DNA from: Acholeplasmatales bacterium
GTDB lineage: Bacteria; Bacillota_I; Bacilli_A; Acholeplasmatales; JAEDCM01
Length of the DNA: 64,000 nucleotides
Direction: 5' to 3'
Assembly: GCA_017961685.1 (NCBI GenBank)
Contig: JAGCWW010000040.1
Span: 124,001-188,000, forward strand
Shown here in pieces: positions 40,354 through 49,736 of the stretch (position 1 is the stretch's first letter; every line of letters begins with the position of its first letter). A program made the translations under genes and the position numbers. The notes beneath the pieces were generated by a model, which was not told the origin of the DNA, searched no databases, and saw only the letters and a program-made list of their open reading frames with translations.

Positions 40354-40438
40354 GTTATCACCTATAATTATTATATCACACTTTTTATATGCATTTATAT
40401 TATACTTTTAAAAATTAGTATAATATAAGCAATCTTTT

Positions 40439-40466
40439 TTGTTTTTTAAGAAAAATGTGTTATAAT
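40439..40466 (+). promoter_or_regulatory. Promoter of the CPBP protease gene
   Basis: TTGTTT (40439-40444), 16-bp spacer, TATAAT (40461-40466). The start would fall at the GGGTGA ribosome site, giving a very short leader. Confidence 0.6.
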
Positions 40467-40484
40467 TCTTTTGGGTGAAATGCT

Positions 40485-41165
40485 ATGGATGAAAAAGCTT
40501 ATAATTTAAAGCAGAAAGCTACTCTATGTATTTTAATCTACATTTTGGTAAGCTTTGTGTTACTTCCTATCATCTATATGACAATCATTAAATGTTTCTT
40601 TGATGGGGAGAAAAACTACTTAGTTCAGGCCATATTAAATTTAATAAGTTATGGTGGAATGGCTATTAGTTTCATCATCATTTTAAGAAAATATATGCTT
40701 GAAGATTTAGTTAGTTTCAAGAAGAAAATTTTAATATGTTTAGGTATTACAATTGCCTTAATTGGATTGATAAAATTAAGTGATGCATTATGTAGTTTAT
40801 TCTATAAATTATTCAATGAATCAATTAATGGATCTAACCAACAAGCAGTAATTGACACAATTAAAGAAAATGCGGTTATTATGGCCTTTTCGACTTGTTT
40901 GTTTGCTCCTATTACTGAAGAAATTATATATAGAAAATGTATATTCTCATACTTCCAAAAAGATGTATATGGTATACTTGTTTCTACCCTTTGTTTTGCT
41001 TTAGTCCATGTATTTGCATCCCTAGATTTTATACACATTTTACCTTACTTAATAACTGGTGCACTTCTTTCAGTAGCATACAGTTTATCTAAACGAAATA
41101 TATATGTTACTATAATAGCTCATATGCTTGTTAATACAATAAGCATTATCGTAATTTTAGTATAA
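40485..41165 (+). CDS. CPBP-family intramembrane metalloprotease
   Basis: A 226-residue protein with about six to seven TM helices. The CPBP (Abi/CAAX-like) motifs are complete: EEIIYRK (Glu145-Glu146 and Arg), LVHVFAS with His about residue 173, and IIAHMLVNT with His and Asn near the C-terminus. Such proteins are glutamic-type intramembrane peptidases; in Firmicutes some process or protect against peptide bacteriocins, others have unknown substrates. No bacteriocin gene adjoins it. Transcribed divergently from rdgB with its own promoter and terminator. Confidence 0.9.
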   Translation: MDEKAYNLKQKATLCILIYILVSFVLLPIIYMTIIKCFFDGEKNYLVQAILNLISYGGMAISFIIILRKYMLEDLVSFKKKILICLGITIALIGLIKLSDALCSLFYKLFNESINGSNQQAVIDTIKENAVIMAFSTCLFAPITEEIIYRKCIFSYFQKDVYGILVSTLCFALVHVFASLDFIHILPYLITGALLSVAYSLSKRNIYVTIIAHMLVNTISIIVILV

Positions 41166-41197
41166 AAAAGAAGTTAGAAAACCTAACTTCTTATTTT
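41163..41197. terminator. Bidirectional terminator
   Basis: AAGAAGTTAG / CTAACTTCTT perfect stem (41168-41177, 41183-41192) with T-rich tails on both strands, between the convergent CPBP and ankyrin genes. Confidence 0.87.
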
Positions 41198-42147
41198 TTA
41201 TTTGTTAATAATTTGACCATCTTTTCATCTTGCATTGATGAAGCATAATCAAGTGGTGTATGTCCAAAGGAATCTTTTTTCATACCCTTTGGGTTAATCT
41301 TTAAAAGCTTATTTACATAAACGTAATCACCTTGAATAACAGCAACATGTAGTGGGTATGAATCAATATATCTTTGGTAATCTAAATTATATTTTAAGGA
41401 ATCTATGTAATCTTTAGCATCTTCATTAGCAACATCATAAACAGTTTCATTGAATAAGTTTTCGATATTTGCAAGTGCTCCTTCTTGGATTAAATAATCT
41501 ACAATATTAAGTGTTGCATATCTTACAGCAATAAACAAAGGTGTTTCACCTTGTCTGTTTCTAATATGTAAGCAAGCTCCAAGTTTGATTAAATATTCTA
41601 CTATATCGAAGTTACTTACTTGACATGCATAGTGTAATAAAGTATTTCCAAGTCCATCTATTTCATTTACATTTGAATTGCATTTTTCAATGATGAATTT
41701 TAAAACACTTATCTTACCACTTTTAACTGCATAATGTGCAATTGATCTATTACTATCAGTTAATCCAGCTAAATTTGTCTTTTCTGTGATTAACAATTTA
41801 ATAATATCAATATTACCATTTAATAATGCCATGTGTAAGGCTGTTTCACCGTAGTTATTCTTCTCATCTAAATTGGCATTAAATTTTAAGAATAACTTAA
41901 TGAAGCTTTCAATACCCATCTTACAAGCAATCATTAAAGGAGTATCCCCATTACTATTTTTAATATTTGGGTTTGCATCATGCATTAAAAGTAATCTAGC
42001 AAATTCTAAAGAATTAAATTTTACAGCATAGTGCAATAAAGAATCTCCCGCCTCATCTTTTGAATTTTTATCGATCTTATCAATTACTTCAATTAATGAT
42101 TGGGTGTCATCTATTTTAGCACATAAGAAAATGTCATTCCCAAGCAT
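41191..42147 (-). CDS. Ankyrin-repeat protein
   Basis: A 318-residue protein made almost wholly of ankyrin repeats (about eight): the pattern G-x-T/S-x-LHYA followed by a second helix recurs (DSLLHYAVKFNSLEFARLLL, TPLMIACKMGIESFIKLFL, TALHMALLNGNIDIIKLLI, TLLHYACQVSNFDIVEYLI, TPLFIAVRYATLNIVDYLI, TPLDYASSMQDEKMVKLL). No signal peptide or TM, so it is cytoplasmic and likely a protein-binding scaffold; partner unknown. Ribosome site GAGGGAG. It begins directly after the HU terminator with no room for a promoter, so it may be expressed by read-through from the HU gene. Confidence 0.92.
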   Translation of the reverse strand: MLGNDIFLCAKIDDTQSLIEVIDKIDKNSKDEAGDSLLHYAVKFNSLEFARLLLMHDANPNIKNSNGDTPLMIACKMGIESFIKLFLKFNANLDEKNNYGETALHMALLNGNIDIIKLLITEKTNLAGLTDSNRSIAHYAVKSGKISVLKFIIEKCNSNVNEIDGLGNTLLHYACQVSNFDIVEYLIKLGACLHIRNRQGETPLFIAVRYATLNIVDYLIQEGALANIENLFNETVYDVANEDAKDYIDSLKYNLDYQRYIDSYPLHVAVIQGDYVYVNKLLKINPKGMKKDSFGHTPLDYASSMQDEKMVKLLTNKK

Positions 42148-42164
42148 ATTTGTTCTCCCTCACT

Positions 42165-42188
42165 TAAAAAATGCCTATAGAAGGCATT
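42165..42188 (-). terminator. Terminator-like hairpin after the HU gene
   Basis: AATGCCT / AGGCATT stem with a 5-nt loop and T-runs on both sides; the minus-strand U-tract ends 18 bases before the ankyrin ATG. Confidence 0.82.
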
Positions 42189-42214
42189 TTTTTAATATTA
42201 CTATTGAAAAATTA

Positions 42215-42487
42215 TTACTTTACAGCTTCTTTTAAAAGTTTTCCAGCTTTGAATGCAGGTGACTTTTGTCCTGGAATAGAGATTTGTTCTCCATTACGTG
42301 GATTTAATCCTGAGCGTGCAGCTCTATTTCTAACTTCGAATGTTCCGAATCCAGATAGAACTACTTTTTCACCACTCTTTAAAGTTTCTTGGATTTCATC
42401 TAAGAATAAGTTGATGATTTCTTCAGTAACTTTTTTAGTTTCTGGTGACTTTTCTGCAACGATTGATACTAATTCTGCTTTATTCAT
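42215..42487 (-). CDS. hup: DNA-binding protein HU
   Basis: A 90-residue histone-like protein of normal HU length. It starts MNKAELVSIVAEKS and has the strand FGTFEVRNRAARSGLNPRNG with the DNA-intercalating Pro in NPRNG, ending KLLKEAVK. It compacts and bends DNA. AGGAGG ribosome site and promoter TTGAAA-17-TAAAAT (42525-42553). It lies downstream of the gpsA-der block, as in many Bacilli. Confidence 0.97.
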   Translation of the reverse strand: MNKAELVSIVAEKSPETKKVTEEIINLFLDEIQETLKSGEKVVLSGFGTFEVRNRAARSGLNPRNGEQISIPGQKSPAFKAGKLLKEAVK

Positions 42488-42524
42488 ACTTTAAATTCCT
42501 CCTATTTTATATCATTCTATAATC

Positions 42525-42553
42525 ATTTTATCATTAATATTTTGGTTTTTCAA
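42525..42553 (-). promoter_or_regulatory. Promoter of the HU gene
   Basis: Minus strand: TTGAAA (42548-42553), 17-bp spacer, TAAAAT (42525-42530), about 40 bp before the start. Confidence 0.7.
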
Positions 42554-42605
42554 GAACTTTATTACAAAAAATATAGTTATTGCCCCGTTTTTTTGATATT
42601 TGATA

Positions 42606-43595
42606 TTACTCAGCTTTTAATTCTCTATTCAAAACACCTTTGATCGCAATTAGTGGATCAACATTTTCATAAACAACTGAATAAGCTGCGTTTATGATTG
42701 GAAGTTCAATATTGTACTTTTTACCAATCTCATATGCGGCTTCAATTGCTCTAATTCCTTCAACAGTTTGCACTGAATTTTTCTCTGCATCTGCTGCTGA
42801 TTCACCCTTACCAATAGCAATACCAGCTTTGAAATTTCTTGAATTATAGCTTGATGCTGTAACGATTAAATCGCCCATTCCTGTTAGGCCATATGCAGTT
42901 TCTTTTTTACCACCCATAGCAACTACTACTCTTTCAATTTCTAGAATTCCTCTTGAAATTAAAGCAGCTCTAGCATTTTCTCCAAGACCGACTCCTGTTA
43001 AAACGCCACTAACAATTGCTATAGCATTTTTAATTGCTCCACCGATTTCACAACCAATTACATCACTTGATGTATAAACACGTAAATATTTACCATTAGC
43101 AAATAATAATTGAACTTCTTTAGCAATCTCTTTATTTTCTGATGCACTAACAAGTAGAGTTAATTTTCTTTGAATTAATTCTTCTGCATGTGATGGACCA
43201 GATAGTGATGCATAACCTCTAATATATTTCTTATCAATTTCATCAATTACGATTTCTCTAACGCATTTTGATGTAGTTGGTTCAATTCCTTTAGAAACAT
43301 TAATAAATACTTTTTCGCATGTTAATAAGCCATTAACTTCCTTTAGTAAGCTTCTAGTGAATTTTGTTGGTACACATATAACAATATAATTAGAAATATC
43401 TAATGCTTCTTTAAGTGTATAAACACCTTTAATATTTTCGATTTTATTTTCTGTAAAGAATGGATGAGTTCCATTATTAATACTATCAATAAAATCCTTG
43501 TTTACATCATATATTGTTACATTGTGCTTATTATCTGCTAGTGTTTGGGCAATTGTAATACCCCAAGCTCCTGCACCTAAAACGGAAACGTTCAT
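42606..43595 (-). CDS. gpsA: Glycerol-3-phosphate dehydrogenase [NAD(P)+]
   Basis: A 329-residue enzyme reducing dihydroxyacetone phosphate to sn-glycerol-3-phosphate for phospholipid synthesis. Cofactor motif VLGAGAWGI at residues 5-13, catalytic Lys in the GGAIKNAIAI segment, and the family stretch TAYGLTGMGDLIVTASS. Ribosome site GAGGGA. It starts 4 bp after der. The rluB-cmk-S1-der-gpsA order runs without gaps from 47697 to here, pointing to one operon. Confidence 0.96.
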   Translation of the reverse strand: MNVSVLGAGAWGITIAQTLADNKHNVTIYDVNKDFIDSINNGTHPFFTENKIENIKGVYTLKEALDISNYIVICVPTKFTRSLLKEVNGLLTCEKVFINVSKGIEPTTSKCVREIVIDEIDKKYIRGYASLSGPSHAEELIQRKLTLLVSASENKEIAKEVQLLFANGKYLRVYTSSDVIGCEIGGAIKNAIAIVSGVLTGVGLGENARAALISRGILEIERVVVAMGGKKETAYGLTGMGDLIVTASSYNSRNFKAGIAIGKGESAADAEKNSVQTVEGIRAIEAAYEIGKKYNIELPIINAAYSVVYENVDPLIAIKGVLNRELKAE

Positions 43596-43599
43596 AAAT

Positions 43600-44907
43600 T
43601 TAATCCCTCTTTCTTAATAATAGTTTTATTGGAGTCCCAGTAAAATCAAAGGCCTCTCTAAAACAATTTTCCAAATATCTTACATATGAGAAATGTACAT
43701 ATTCGGTATCATTCACAAATATAATAAATGTTGGTGGTTCGACTCCCATTTGTGTAGCATAATAGAATCTTGCTTTTCCTTTATTATATATTTGTGGAGG
43801 ATTCATAGCTACAGCCTCAGCTAAGCAATCATTAAGTAGACTAGTTGTTAATCTCTTATTATGATTCTCATAGGCTCTTTTTATTTCTGGAAATAGTGTT
43901 TGCACTCTCTTGTTATCTTTTGCCGATATAAAACAAATAGGTGCAAAGCGTAAGAATTTGAATGTATCTCTTATCTTATCTATCCATTTATTCATTGTGT
44001 TATTATCTTTTTCTACAGCATCCCACTTATTAACAACAATTACTCCTGCTCTACCATATTCTTCAATGTATGATGCAACATGAGCATCTTGATCAATAAT
44101 TCCTTTTTCAGCATCTAATAAAAATAATACAACATTACTTCTTTCAACAGCTGAAACAGCTCTTAAGACACTATATTTTTCGCAATTTTCATATACTTTG
44201 CCTCTTTTTCTAATACCTGCAGTATCAATTACAACATAATTAACACCATCTTTTTTAAAGACGGTATCAATTGAATCTCTTGTTGTACCTGCAATATTAG
44301 ATACGATGCTTCTATTATTTCCAATTAAAGTATTTGCTAGACTTGATTTACCAACATTAGGGCAACCAATTAAACAGAATTTAATCGTTCCTTCTGGATA
44401 ATCTGAATCAGTTTCTTTTGGGAAATATGATATAACTTTATCAAGCAAATCACCTACACCTATACCATGAGCACTTGAAACACCAATTGGTTCTCCAAAG
44501 CCTAGGGCATAGAATTCATAAAGCATATCCATAAATTTAGCATCATCAACTTTATTTACAGCTAAAACAACAGGCTTATTAGCCTTATATAATATTTTAG
44601 CAACTTCTTCATCATCTCTTGTGATTCCATTACGACAATCAGTTAAGAAGATGACTACATCAGCTTCATTAATAGCTATTTCTGCTTGAGCTCTTATCTC
44701 TGTTAAGAAAGGAGCATCTTTTATTTCGATACCACCAGTATCGATAATAGAGAAATCTTTTCCTAACCAATTTGCTCTAGCATAAATACGGTCTCTTGTT
44801 ACGCCTGGTTGGTCATCAGTTATGGAAAGACGTTCTCCGATTATTCTATTAAATAATGTGGATTTGCCTACGTTTGCTCTTCCAACAATTGCTACCTTTA
44901 CAGGCAT
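43600..44907 (-). CDS. der: Ribosome-assembly GTPase Der (EngA)
   Basis: A 435-residue protein with two consecutive G domains, required for 50S assembly. G1 motifs are GRANVGKST and [10 protein letters not shown]3 DTGGIE and DTAGIRK, G4 NKVD and NKWD, then a C-terminal KH-like domain ending [13 protein letters not shown] at 44916 is in frame but coincides with the AGTAGGTG ribosome site; the ATG at 44907 is used. It follows the S1-type gene by 9 bp. Confidence 0.97.
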   Translation of the reverse strand: MPVKVAIVGRANVGKSTLFNRIIGERLSITDDQPGVTRDRIYARANWLGKDFSIIDTGGIEIKDAPFLTEIRAQAEIAINEADVVIFLTDCRNGITRDDEEVAKILYKANKPVVLAVNKVDDAKFMDMLYEFYALGFGEPIGVSSAHGIGVGDLLDKVISYFPKETDSDYPEGTIKFCLIGCPNVGKSSLANTLIGNNRSIVSNIAGTTRDSIDTVFKKDGVNYVVIDTAGIRKRGKVYENCEKYSVLRAVSAVERSNVVLFLLDAEKGIIDQDAHVASYIEEYGRAGVIVVNKWDAVEKDNNTMNKWIDKIRDTFKFLRFAPICFISAKDNKRVQTLFPEIKRAYENHNKRLTTSLLNDCLAEAVAMNPPQIYNKGKARFYYATQMGVEPPTFIIFVNDTEYVHFSYVRYLENCFREAFDFTGTPIKLLLRKRD

Positions 44908-44916
44908 ACTAAACAC

Positions 44917-46326
44917 CTACTTCTTTAAATCGCCTACAATATCTCCTATTGTTGCATCATTTTCATCATTATTTTCTTCTTTGTATTTTTCAAATTGTTC
45001 TTTTTGCTCAGCAATTTGTAATGCTTTAATACTTAAAGTTAAGATCCATTTATCTTTATTTACATCAATAACTTTAGCTTTTACAATATCACCTTTATTG
45101 AAATAATCATCTAACTTAATCTTTTCAACTGATGCATCAGCACTAGAAATGAACGCTTCAACACCAAAAGCAATAACCTTTAAGCCTTTATTAGTAATTT
45201 CTTCAACGCTAGCTTCTACGATATCACCCTTCTTACAATCTACATTTTTCCAAGGGTTATCTAATAAAAGTCTTCTACTTAAAGAAATTCTTTGTTTTTC
45301 ATTATCTAATTTGATGATTTTAACTTCTAATTCATCACCAATTTTAACGCACATATCTAAGTTATCATTTGGATTCCAAGAATATTCACTCTTATGAAGT
45401 AATCCAGTTACACCCTTATCTAATTCTAAGATTAATCCTACTGGAAGCTTTTGAGTAACTTTACCCTTAACAGTTTCTGATACACCGTTTTTAGCAGTAT
45501 ATACTTGGTAAGGGGATGGAATTAATGCTTTTCTAGATAAATCAATTTTATTTCCTTCTTTAGCTAAAACCTTAACAGCTACTTCATCGCCTATAGCTAA
45601 AGTTTTTTCAGCTCTTTCTTCTCTATTATGAGATACTTGATTATATTTCATAATCCCTCTAGCAAGTCCAATTTGCATTAAAATTCCATAAGGTTCAAAG
45701 CTAACAACTCTTGCTTTAACTGTATCACCAACATTAATGTTGCTGATTTCTTCTTTTCTCTTTTCAAACATTTCATCTAAAAGAATTGCTTTATGAGAAG
45801 CAACATATTTTTCTTTGCCTCTATCATTTTTCTTTTCGATGATTTTAACATCAAGCATTTTACCTACAAAGCTAGATAATTCTACTTTATCTCCAACATA
45901 TAAAAGTGTTTCAGGAATAAATATTTCGCATCCAGCATAATCAGCTAAAACGCCTTTGTTAACGGCTTTAACTACTTTAACGCTAATAGTAGACTTATTA
46001 TTATAAGCCTCTAATAAAACTTCTTGGTTTTTCTTCTTTAGTAAAGGTAGTCTAGAAACAAATACACTCATTGAATCCTCAGTTTCAATAATCTTAGCGA
46101 TAGCTACATCTATTACATCTCCAACCTTTACTTTGCTTACTTCTTGATCATCATCAGAATATTGATCTTTGAACATATAAGCATCATATCCAGCGAATCC
46201 TGGAATTTCAAGTACTAATTGATTTTCTCTAATATATTCAACAGTTGCTTTTACGATATCTCCTCTTTTAGGTCTATGGTTTTCCTCAGTTGCAAGTAAT
46301 TCTTCCATTGTCATATTTTCACTCAT
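44917..46326 (-). CDS. S1-domain protein (ribosomal protein S1-like)
   Basis: A 469-residue protein with five tandem S1 RNA-binding folds at about 22-100, 108-185, 197-270, 280-352 and 360-435. Each opens with a GD-x-V motif or equivalent (RGDIVKATV, VGDTVKARV, KKGDIVEASV, KGDIVKAKV). A short acidic tail follows. Proteins of this type between cmk and der are the Bacilli homologues of ribosomal protein S1 (YpfD-like) and assist translation initiation or other RNA binding. The upstream GTG (46335) lies inside cmk, next to its GAGGA; the ATG at 46326 just after the cmk stop is preferred. The S1 name is by context; essentiality differs among Bacilli. Confidence 0.88.
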   Translation of the reverse strand: MSENMTMEELLATEENHRPKRGDIVKATVEYIRENQLVLEIPGFAGYDAYMFKDQYSDDDQEVSKVKVGDVIDVAIAKIIETEDSMSVFVSRLPLLKKKNQEVLLEAYNNKSTISVKVVKAVNKGVLADYAGCEIFIPETLLYVGDKVELSSFVGKMLDVKIIEKKNDRGKEKYVASHKAILLDEMFEKRKEEISNINVGDTVKARVVSFEPYGILMQIGLARGIMKYNQVSHNREERAEKTLAIGDEVAVKVLAKEGNKIDLSRKALIPSPYQVYTAKNGVSETVKGKVTQKLPVGLILELDKGVTGLLHKSEYSWNPNDNLDMCVKIGDELEVKIIKLDNEKQRISLSRRLLLDNPWKNVDCKKGDIVEASVEEITNKGLKVIAFGVEAFISSADASVEKIKLDDYFNKGDIVKAKVIDVNKDKWILTLSIKALQIAEQKEQFEKYKEENNDENDATIGDIVGDLKK

Positions 46327-46328
46327 AT

Positions 46329-46973
46329 TTAACACATCCTCTCATTTATAAGTTCAATAATTTTGTTTGCTACTTCATCTATAGTCATTTCTGTAGTATC
46401 AACTAAGATAGCATCATCTGCCATTTTTAGTGGTGATTCTTTACGTGTAGAATCGTTATGATCTCTAACCTTTATTTGTTCTCTTATCTCATCTAAATTA
46501 GCGTTTGGTAATTCTTTAAATCTTCTTTCTGCTCTACAATCAATTGAAGCTGTTAAAAAAACTTTTAGATTTGCATTTGGTAATACTTTATATCCGATAT
46601 CTCTACCATCAAGAATATATTTACCATCCTTGCTTGCTTGTTGTTGTAGATAAACTAGTTTTTCTCTAACTAACTTATAGCTTGATACTTTACTAGCTGC
46701 AGCTGATACTTCTGGAGTTCTAATTAAACCAGAAACATCATTTCCGTTAAGATATATTTTTCCTTCAACATATTTTATTTCGATGTCATCTAAGATTGAA
46801 TTAATCTTTTCTTCATCGTTAATATCTATTTTTTTGTTTAAAGCAAATAGTCCTACAGCACGATACATTGCTCCTGTATCAATATGTGTAAAACCTAATT
46901 TACTACATACTATTTTTGAAATTGTTGATTTTCCTGAACCAGCTGGTCCATCAATTGCAACAGTAAAATCCAT
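46329..46973 (-). CDS. cmk: Cytidylate kinase
   Basis: A 214-residue enzyme phosphorylating CMP and dCMP. P-loop GPAGSGKST at residues 8-16, the Asp-Thr-Gly-Ala-Met-Tyr-Arg CMP site (IDTGAMYRAVG), the NMP-binding insert (DVSGLIRTPEVSAAAS), DGRDIG and the C-terminal RDHNDSTRKESPLKMADDA all match Cmk. Ribosome site AAGGTGAG. Four bases separate it from rluB, and the S1-type gene starts two bases after its stop. Confidence 0.96.
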   Translation of the reverse strand: MDFTVAIDGPAGSGKSTISKIVCSKLGFTHIDTGAMYRAVGLFALNKKIDINDEEKINSILDDIEIKYVEGKIYLNGNDVSGLIRTPEVSAAASKVSSYKLVREKLVYLQQQASKDGKYILDGRDIGYKVLPNANLKVFLTASIDCRAERRFKELPNANLDEIREQIKVRDHNDSTRKESPLKMADDAILVDTTEMTIDEVANKIIELINERMC

Positions 46974-46977
46974 TATC

Positions 46978-47697
46978 TCACCTTCCCATTATTTCTTTTA
47001 CTTCATGTATTTTAAGTCTCCTGTAGCATCCCTTTGGAATACCCTCAAGAGTAATATTGCCTACTCTAACTCTTGTTAGTTTTTTAACTGGATGACCTAT
47101 TGCATCACACATTAATCTAACTTGGTGATTTTTACCTTCATGAATAATGATATTTAGTAAAGTTGTATTATTTCTTTTATCACTACTAACCACTTTAGCA
47201 TTACAAGGTTTTGTCTTATAACCAGTTTTAAGAGTTACTCCTCTTTTTAAATCTAAGACTTCAAGTTTTGTAACCAAACCTTCAACTCTAGCAACATATT
47301 CTTTTTCAACTTCATAATTAGCTTTTGTAAGCTTATTTGAAAAAGCACCATCATTAGTAACTAATAATACTCCTGCTGTATCATAGTCAAGTCTTCCAAC
47401 AGGATATATACGATACTTCTTATCATTTTCTTCAAATAGATCAAGAATTGTTGGTCTATTCTTCTCATCTTTAACTGATGTGATATAGCCAACTGGTTTA
47501 TTCAAAACATAATAAACATGTTCTTCTTTATCTACAATGACATTATTAACTTTTACTACATCGTTTGCACTAACCTTAGTTCCAAGCTCTGTTACAATTA
47601 CATCATTAACCATAACAGCACCACTAGTAATTAGTTCCTCTGCTTTTCTTCTTGATGAAACGCCACATTCAGCAAGATATTTTTGTAGTCTTTCCAT
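46978..47697 (-). CDS. RluB/RsuA-family pseudouridine synthase
   Basis: A 239-residue pseudouridine synthase. The N-terminal S4 RNA-binding domain (MERLQKYLAECGVSSRRKAE) precedes the catalytic domain with GRLDYDTAGVLLVTNDG (catalytic Asp in RLD) and the RsuA-type motif EGKNHQVRLMCDAIGHPV. Members in this position modify U2605-type sites in 23S rRNA helix 93 region (RluB) in Bacilli, which is the likely role. In many Bacilli scpA and scpB precede this gene; here they do not. It opens the rluB-cmk-S1-der-gpsA block. Confidence 0.93.
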   Translation of the reverse strand: MERLQKYLAECGVSSRRKAEELITSGAVMVNDVIVTELGTKVSANDVVKVNNVIVDKEEHVYYVLNKPVGYITSVKDEKNRPTILDLFEENDKKYRIYPVGRLDYDTAGVLLVTNDGAFSNKLTKANYEVEKEYVARVEGLVTKLEVLDLKRGVTLKTGYKTKPCNAKVVSSDKRNNTTLLNIIIHEGKNHQVRLMCDAIGHPVKKLTRVRVGNITLEGIPKGCYRRLKIHEVKEIMGR

Positions 47698-47760
47698 AAA
47701 ATCACCCTATAATCTCTAAATATTATATCATATATAATATTATTTTGATAGATATAAAAA

Positions 47761-47783
47761 GAAAAAAGCACATAAAGTGCTTT
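47761..47783 (-). terminator. Terminator of the 288-residue membrane protein gene
   Basis: AAAGCAC / GTGCTTT stem with a 5-nt loop followed by T6 on the minus strand. Confidence 0.83.
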
Positions 47784-47786
47784 ATA

Positions 47787-48653
47787 TTATTTTAAGAAAA
47801 CGCCTGTTCTACTCTTATAAAATCTATCAATTTCAATGTAGTGTTTAAAGATAAAAATTGATAGAATAAACATAGGTATAACAAATACGATATGGTATAT
47901 ACAGAAATACTTTTGTACTGTTAAATAATCCCTATTATATAGTGGTATAACTATCCATGAAATAACAAATATAAACTGCATTAAAATGTTAAATGCATCT
48001 AGTATTGCAGAGTTAAATCTTAATCCTGCACAAAGTATAAATACAAGCATGATAAGTGAGGTAATTAAGCCATTTTCATAAAGTGCAAATACACCAATAA
48101 ATAGGTCATTATGCATAGCTAAACCTATAGTTATTAAAGTAATTAAATAACATAATCCAATGATTGTAAACATGAAGCCAAATGGGTTATCAGGTTCACC
48201 TACATTATCATATCCCCCTGTTTGAACTGATGCGATAAAATGTAATAAAACAGGTATAAAATTTATGATATTCCACATACCAGGAGCTATTAAAATAGCT
48301 AGTGAATAATTAAACCAAACACTATCTCTTACACCTTCAGTTTTCGTTAAATCAATTAGTTCCTTTAAGCCTATTAAACCTATTACGATATAAGCTAAAA
48401 ACAATAGAAGCATTATACCATTTGTAATAGATTCCGCTCTATTTTTTAAGTGATATAAATACCAAACTAAAACAATTATAAACATAACTAAAAATAAAAA
48501 GAAATTAGATCCAAATGGTATCTTTATGGAATTAATTAAAGTATTATTCATATTTTCTGTTTTGTCATGGATGATATATCCCAAATTAAAAAAGGCTGAA
48601 CAAAACAAAGAGAATACGGATAATGATAGAATAACGATACGTAGTTTCTTCAT
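47787..48653 (-). CDS. Polytopic membrane protein, unknown
   Basis: Not recognised. A 288-residue protein with seven to eight hydrophobic helices and short polar loops; the longest loop (about 140-157, QTGGYDNVGEPDNPFG) is polar. No transporter or enzyme motif is visible. Ribosome site AGGGAG; a TATAAT about 20 bp upstream lies just after the phosphatase-gene terminator. It is downstream of the kinase-vWA-PP2C genes on the same strand, but the terminator between them argues for separate transcription. Confidence 0.72.
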   Translation of the reverse strand: MKKLRIVILSLSVFSLFCSAFFNLGYIIHDKTENMNNTLINSIKIPFGSNFFLFLVMFIIVLVWYLYHLKNRAESITNGIMLLLFLAYIVIGLIGLKELIDLTKTEGVRDSVWFNYSLAILIAPGMWNIINFIPVLLHFIASVQTGGYDNVGEPDNPFGFMFTIIGLCYLITLITIGLAMHNDLFIGVFALYENGLITSLIMLVFILCAGLRFNSAILDAFNILMQFIFVISWIVIPLYNRDYLTVQKYFCIYHIVFVIPMFILSIFIFKHYIEIDRFYKSRTGVFLK

Positions 48654-48693
48654 AAAACCACTCCCTTTTTTTTATTATACAATAAATTAGTAA

Positions 48694-48721
48694 ATAAAAA
48701 AAGACACAGCAATTGTGTCTT
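48694..48721 (-). terminator. Terminator of the kinase-vWA-PP2C operon
   Basis: AAGACACA / TGTGTCTT perfect 8-bp stem with a 5-nt loop and T7 on the minus strand; the stop codon overlaps the stem. Confidence 0.87.
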
Positions 48722-49706
48722 AAATTATACTACTAGTAAATTCATCCTTATTTCTTTCAATCATTCCAAGCTTTGCTAAAGACTTTAAACGATATAAGGT
48801 TTTTCTTTTACTTAAGTTAATGAATTTGGCTATATCTAGCAATTCTTTTGTTGTTGAAGTATATTTTAAAATATTGAATCTTTCTTGCAAAGATGAGTCT
48901 TTTGAGTTAAGTTTTATATCAAATAATTTGCATTTTTCTTTCTTTGATAATTGATTGAATGTTGCTTCATCAATATAGTTAGATGCGATTAAAGCAATAC
49001 TACAATCATCTGTTGTTCTTTCATGGATTTCATAATCCATTAAATATTTTACGGTGTCTAAATATGCAGTAGAAAAAGTATATTGTAAACCAATAATAAG
49101 CTTTGCAATAGCAAATGCTGGTTTTTGTAATTTTTTATTATAAAGTGAGGCACTTGATCCATCTGACATTAAGGCAAATCCTTGGAAGCCAGTAGTCTTA
49201 CCCTTTAGTAATCTTGCCTTTTCAAAGGCACGTGGTGATGTAATAAAGTAAGTAGCATTTGCGAACTCACCATTATCTGGCATTGTTAGAGTTTTTAATT
49301 CACCATTTTTAAGTCCGGCAATCAATCCATCTCCAACATGGAATACCATTACATCATCATTTTTTATTGCAACACATAAAAGTGTACTTGATAATTTTTC
49401 TTTATCACAATTCATTTCACTAGCTTTATTTTCGATATCATCAACAACATGATTTACAATCTTTGTGATAACCTCATTTGCGTTTGAAATATTGATCAAT
49501 TCATCAAAGTTTTCAGCGATATATTTGCATATAGATTTGCACGCAATAATCGCTCCAACATCGGAAAATTCATAACTTCCAGCTCCATCAGCTAAAGCTG
49601 AAACTATAACTCCGTTTTGATTATAAGAAAATGTCTTATCTTGGCATACTTTTTTAGCTTTTATGTGGCTTTTTCCAATCACTTCATAATTAAGTGTTTT
49701 CCACAT
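48720..49706 (-). CDS. PP2C-type protein phosphatase with C-terminal winged-helix-like domain
   Basis: A 328-residue protein. Residues 1-250 form a PP2C phosphatase of the compact YegK-like type: metal ligands in ALADGAGSYEFSD, HVGDGLIAG, LMSDGSSAS and TTDDCSIAL, all acidic positions kept. Residues about 252-328 form an added helical segment (STTKELLDIAKFINLSKRKT, then LKSLAKLGMIERN) that reads like a winged helix-turn-helix with a final beta hairpin. That fusion is unusual. GTG at 49715 is part of the GAGGTG ribosome site, so the ATG at 49706 is used. Last gene of the kinase-vWA-phosphatase operon, so it probably reverses phosphorylation by the kinase and may also bind DNA. Confidence 0.85.
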   Translation of the reverse strand: MWKTLNYEVIGKSHIKAKKVCQDKTFSYNQNGVIVSALADGAGSYEFSDVGAIIACKSICKYIAENFDELINISNANEVITKIVNHVVDDIENKASEMNCDKEKLSSTLLCVAIKNDDVMVFHVGDGLIAGLKNGELKTLTMPDNGEFANATYFITSPRAFEKARLLKGKTTGFQGFALMSDGSSASLYNKKLQKPAFAIAKLIIGLQYTFSTAYLDTVKYLMDYEIHERTTDDCSIALIASNYIDEATFNQLSKKEKCKLFDIKLNSKDSSLQERFNILKYTSTTKELLDIAKFINLSKRKTLYRLKSLAKLGMIERNKDEFTSSII

Positions 49707-49736
49707 ATTCTTCACCTCAAAACTTACATACTTTTT

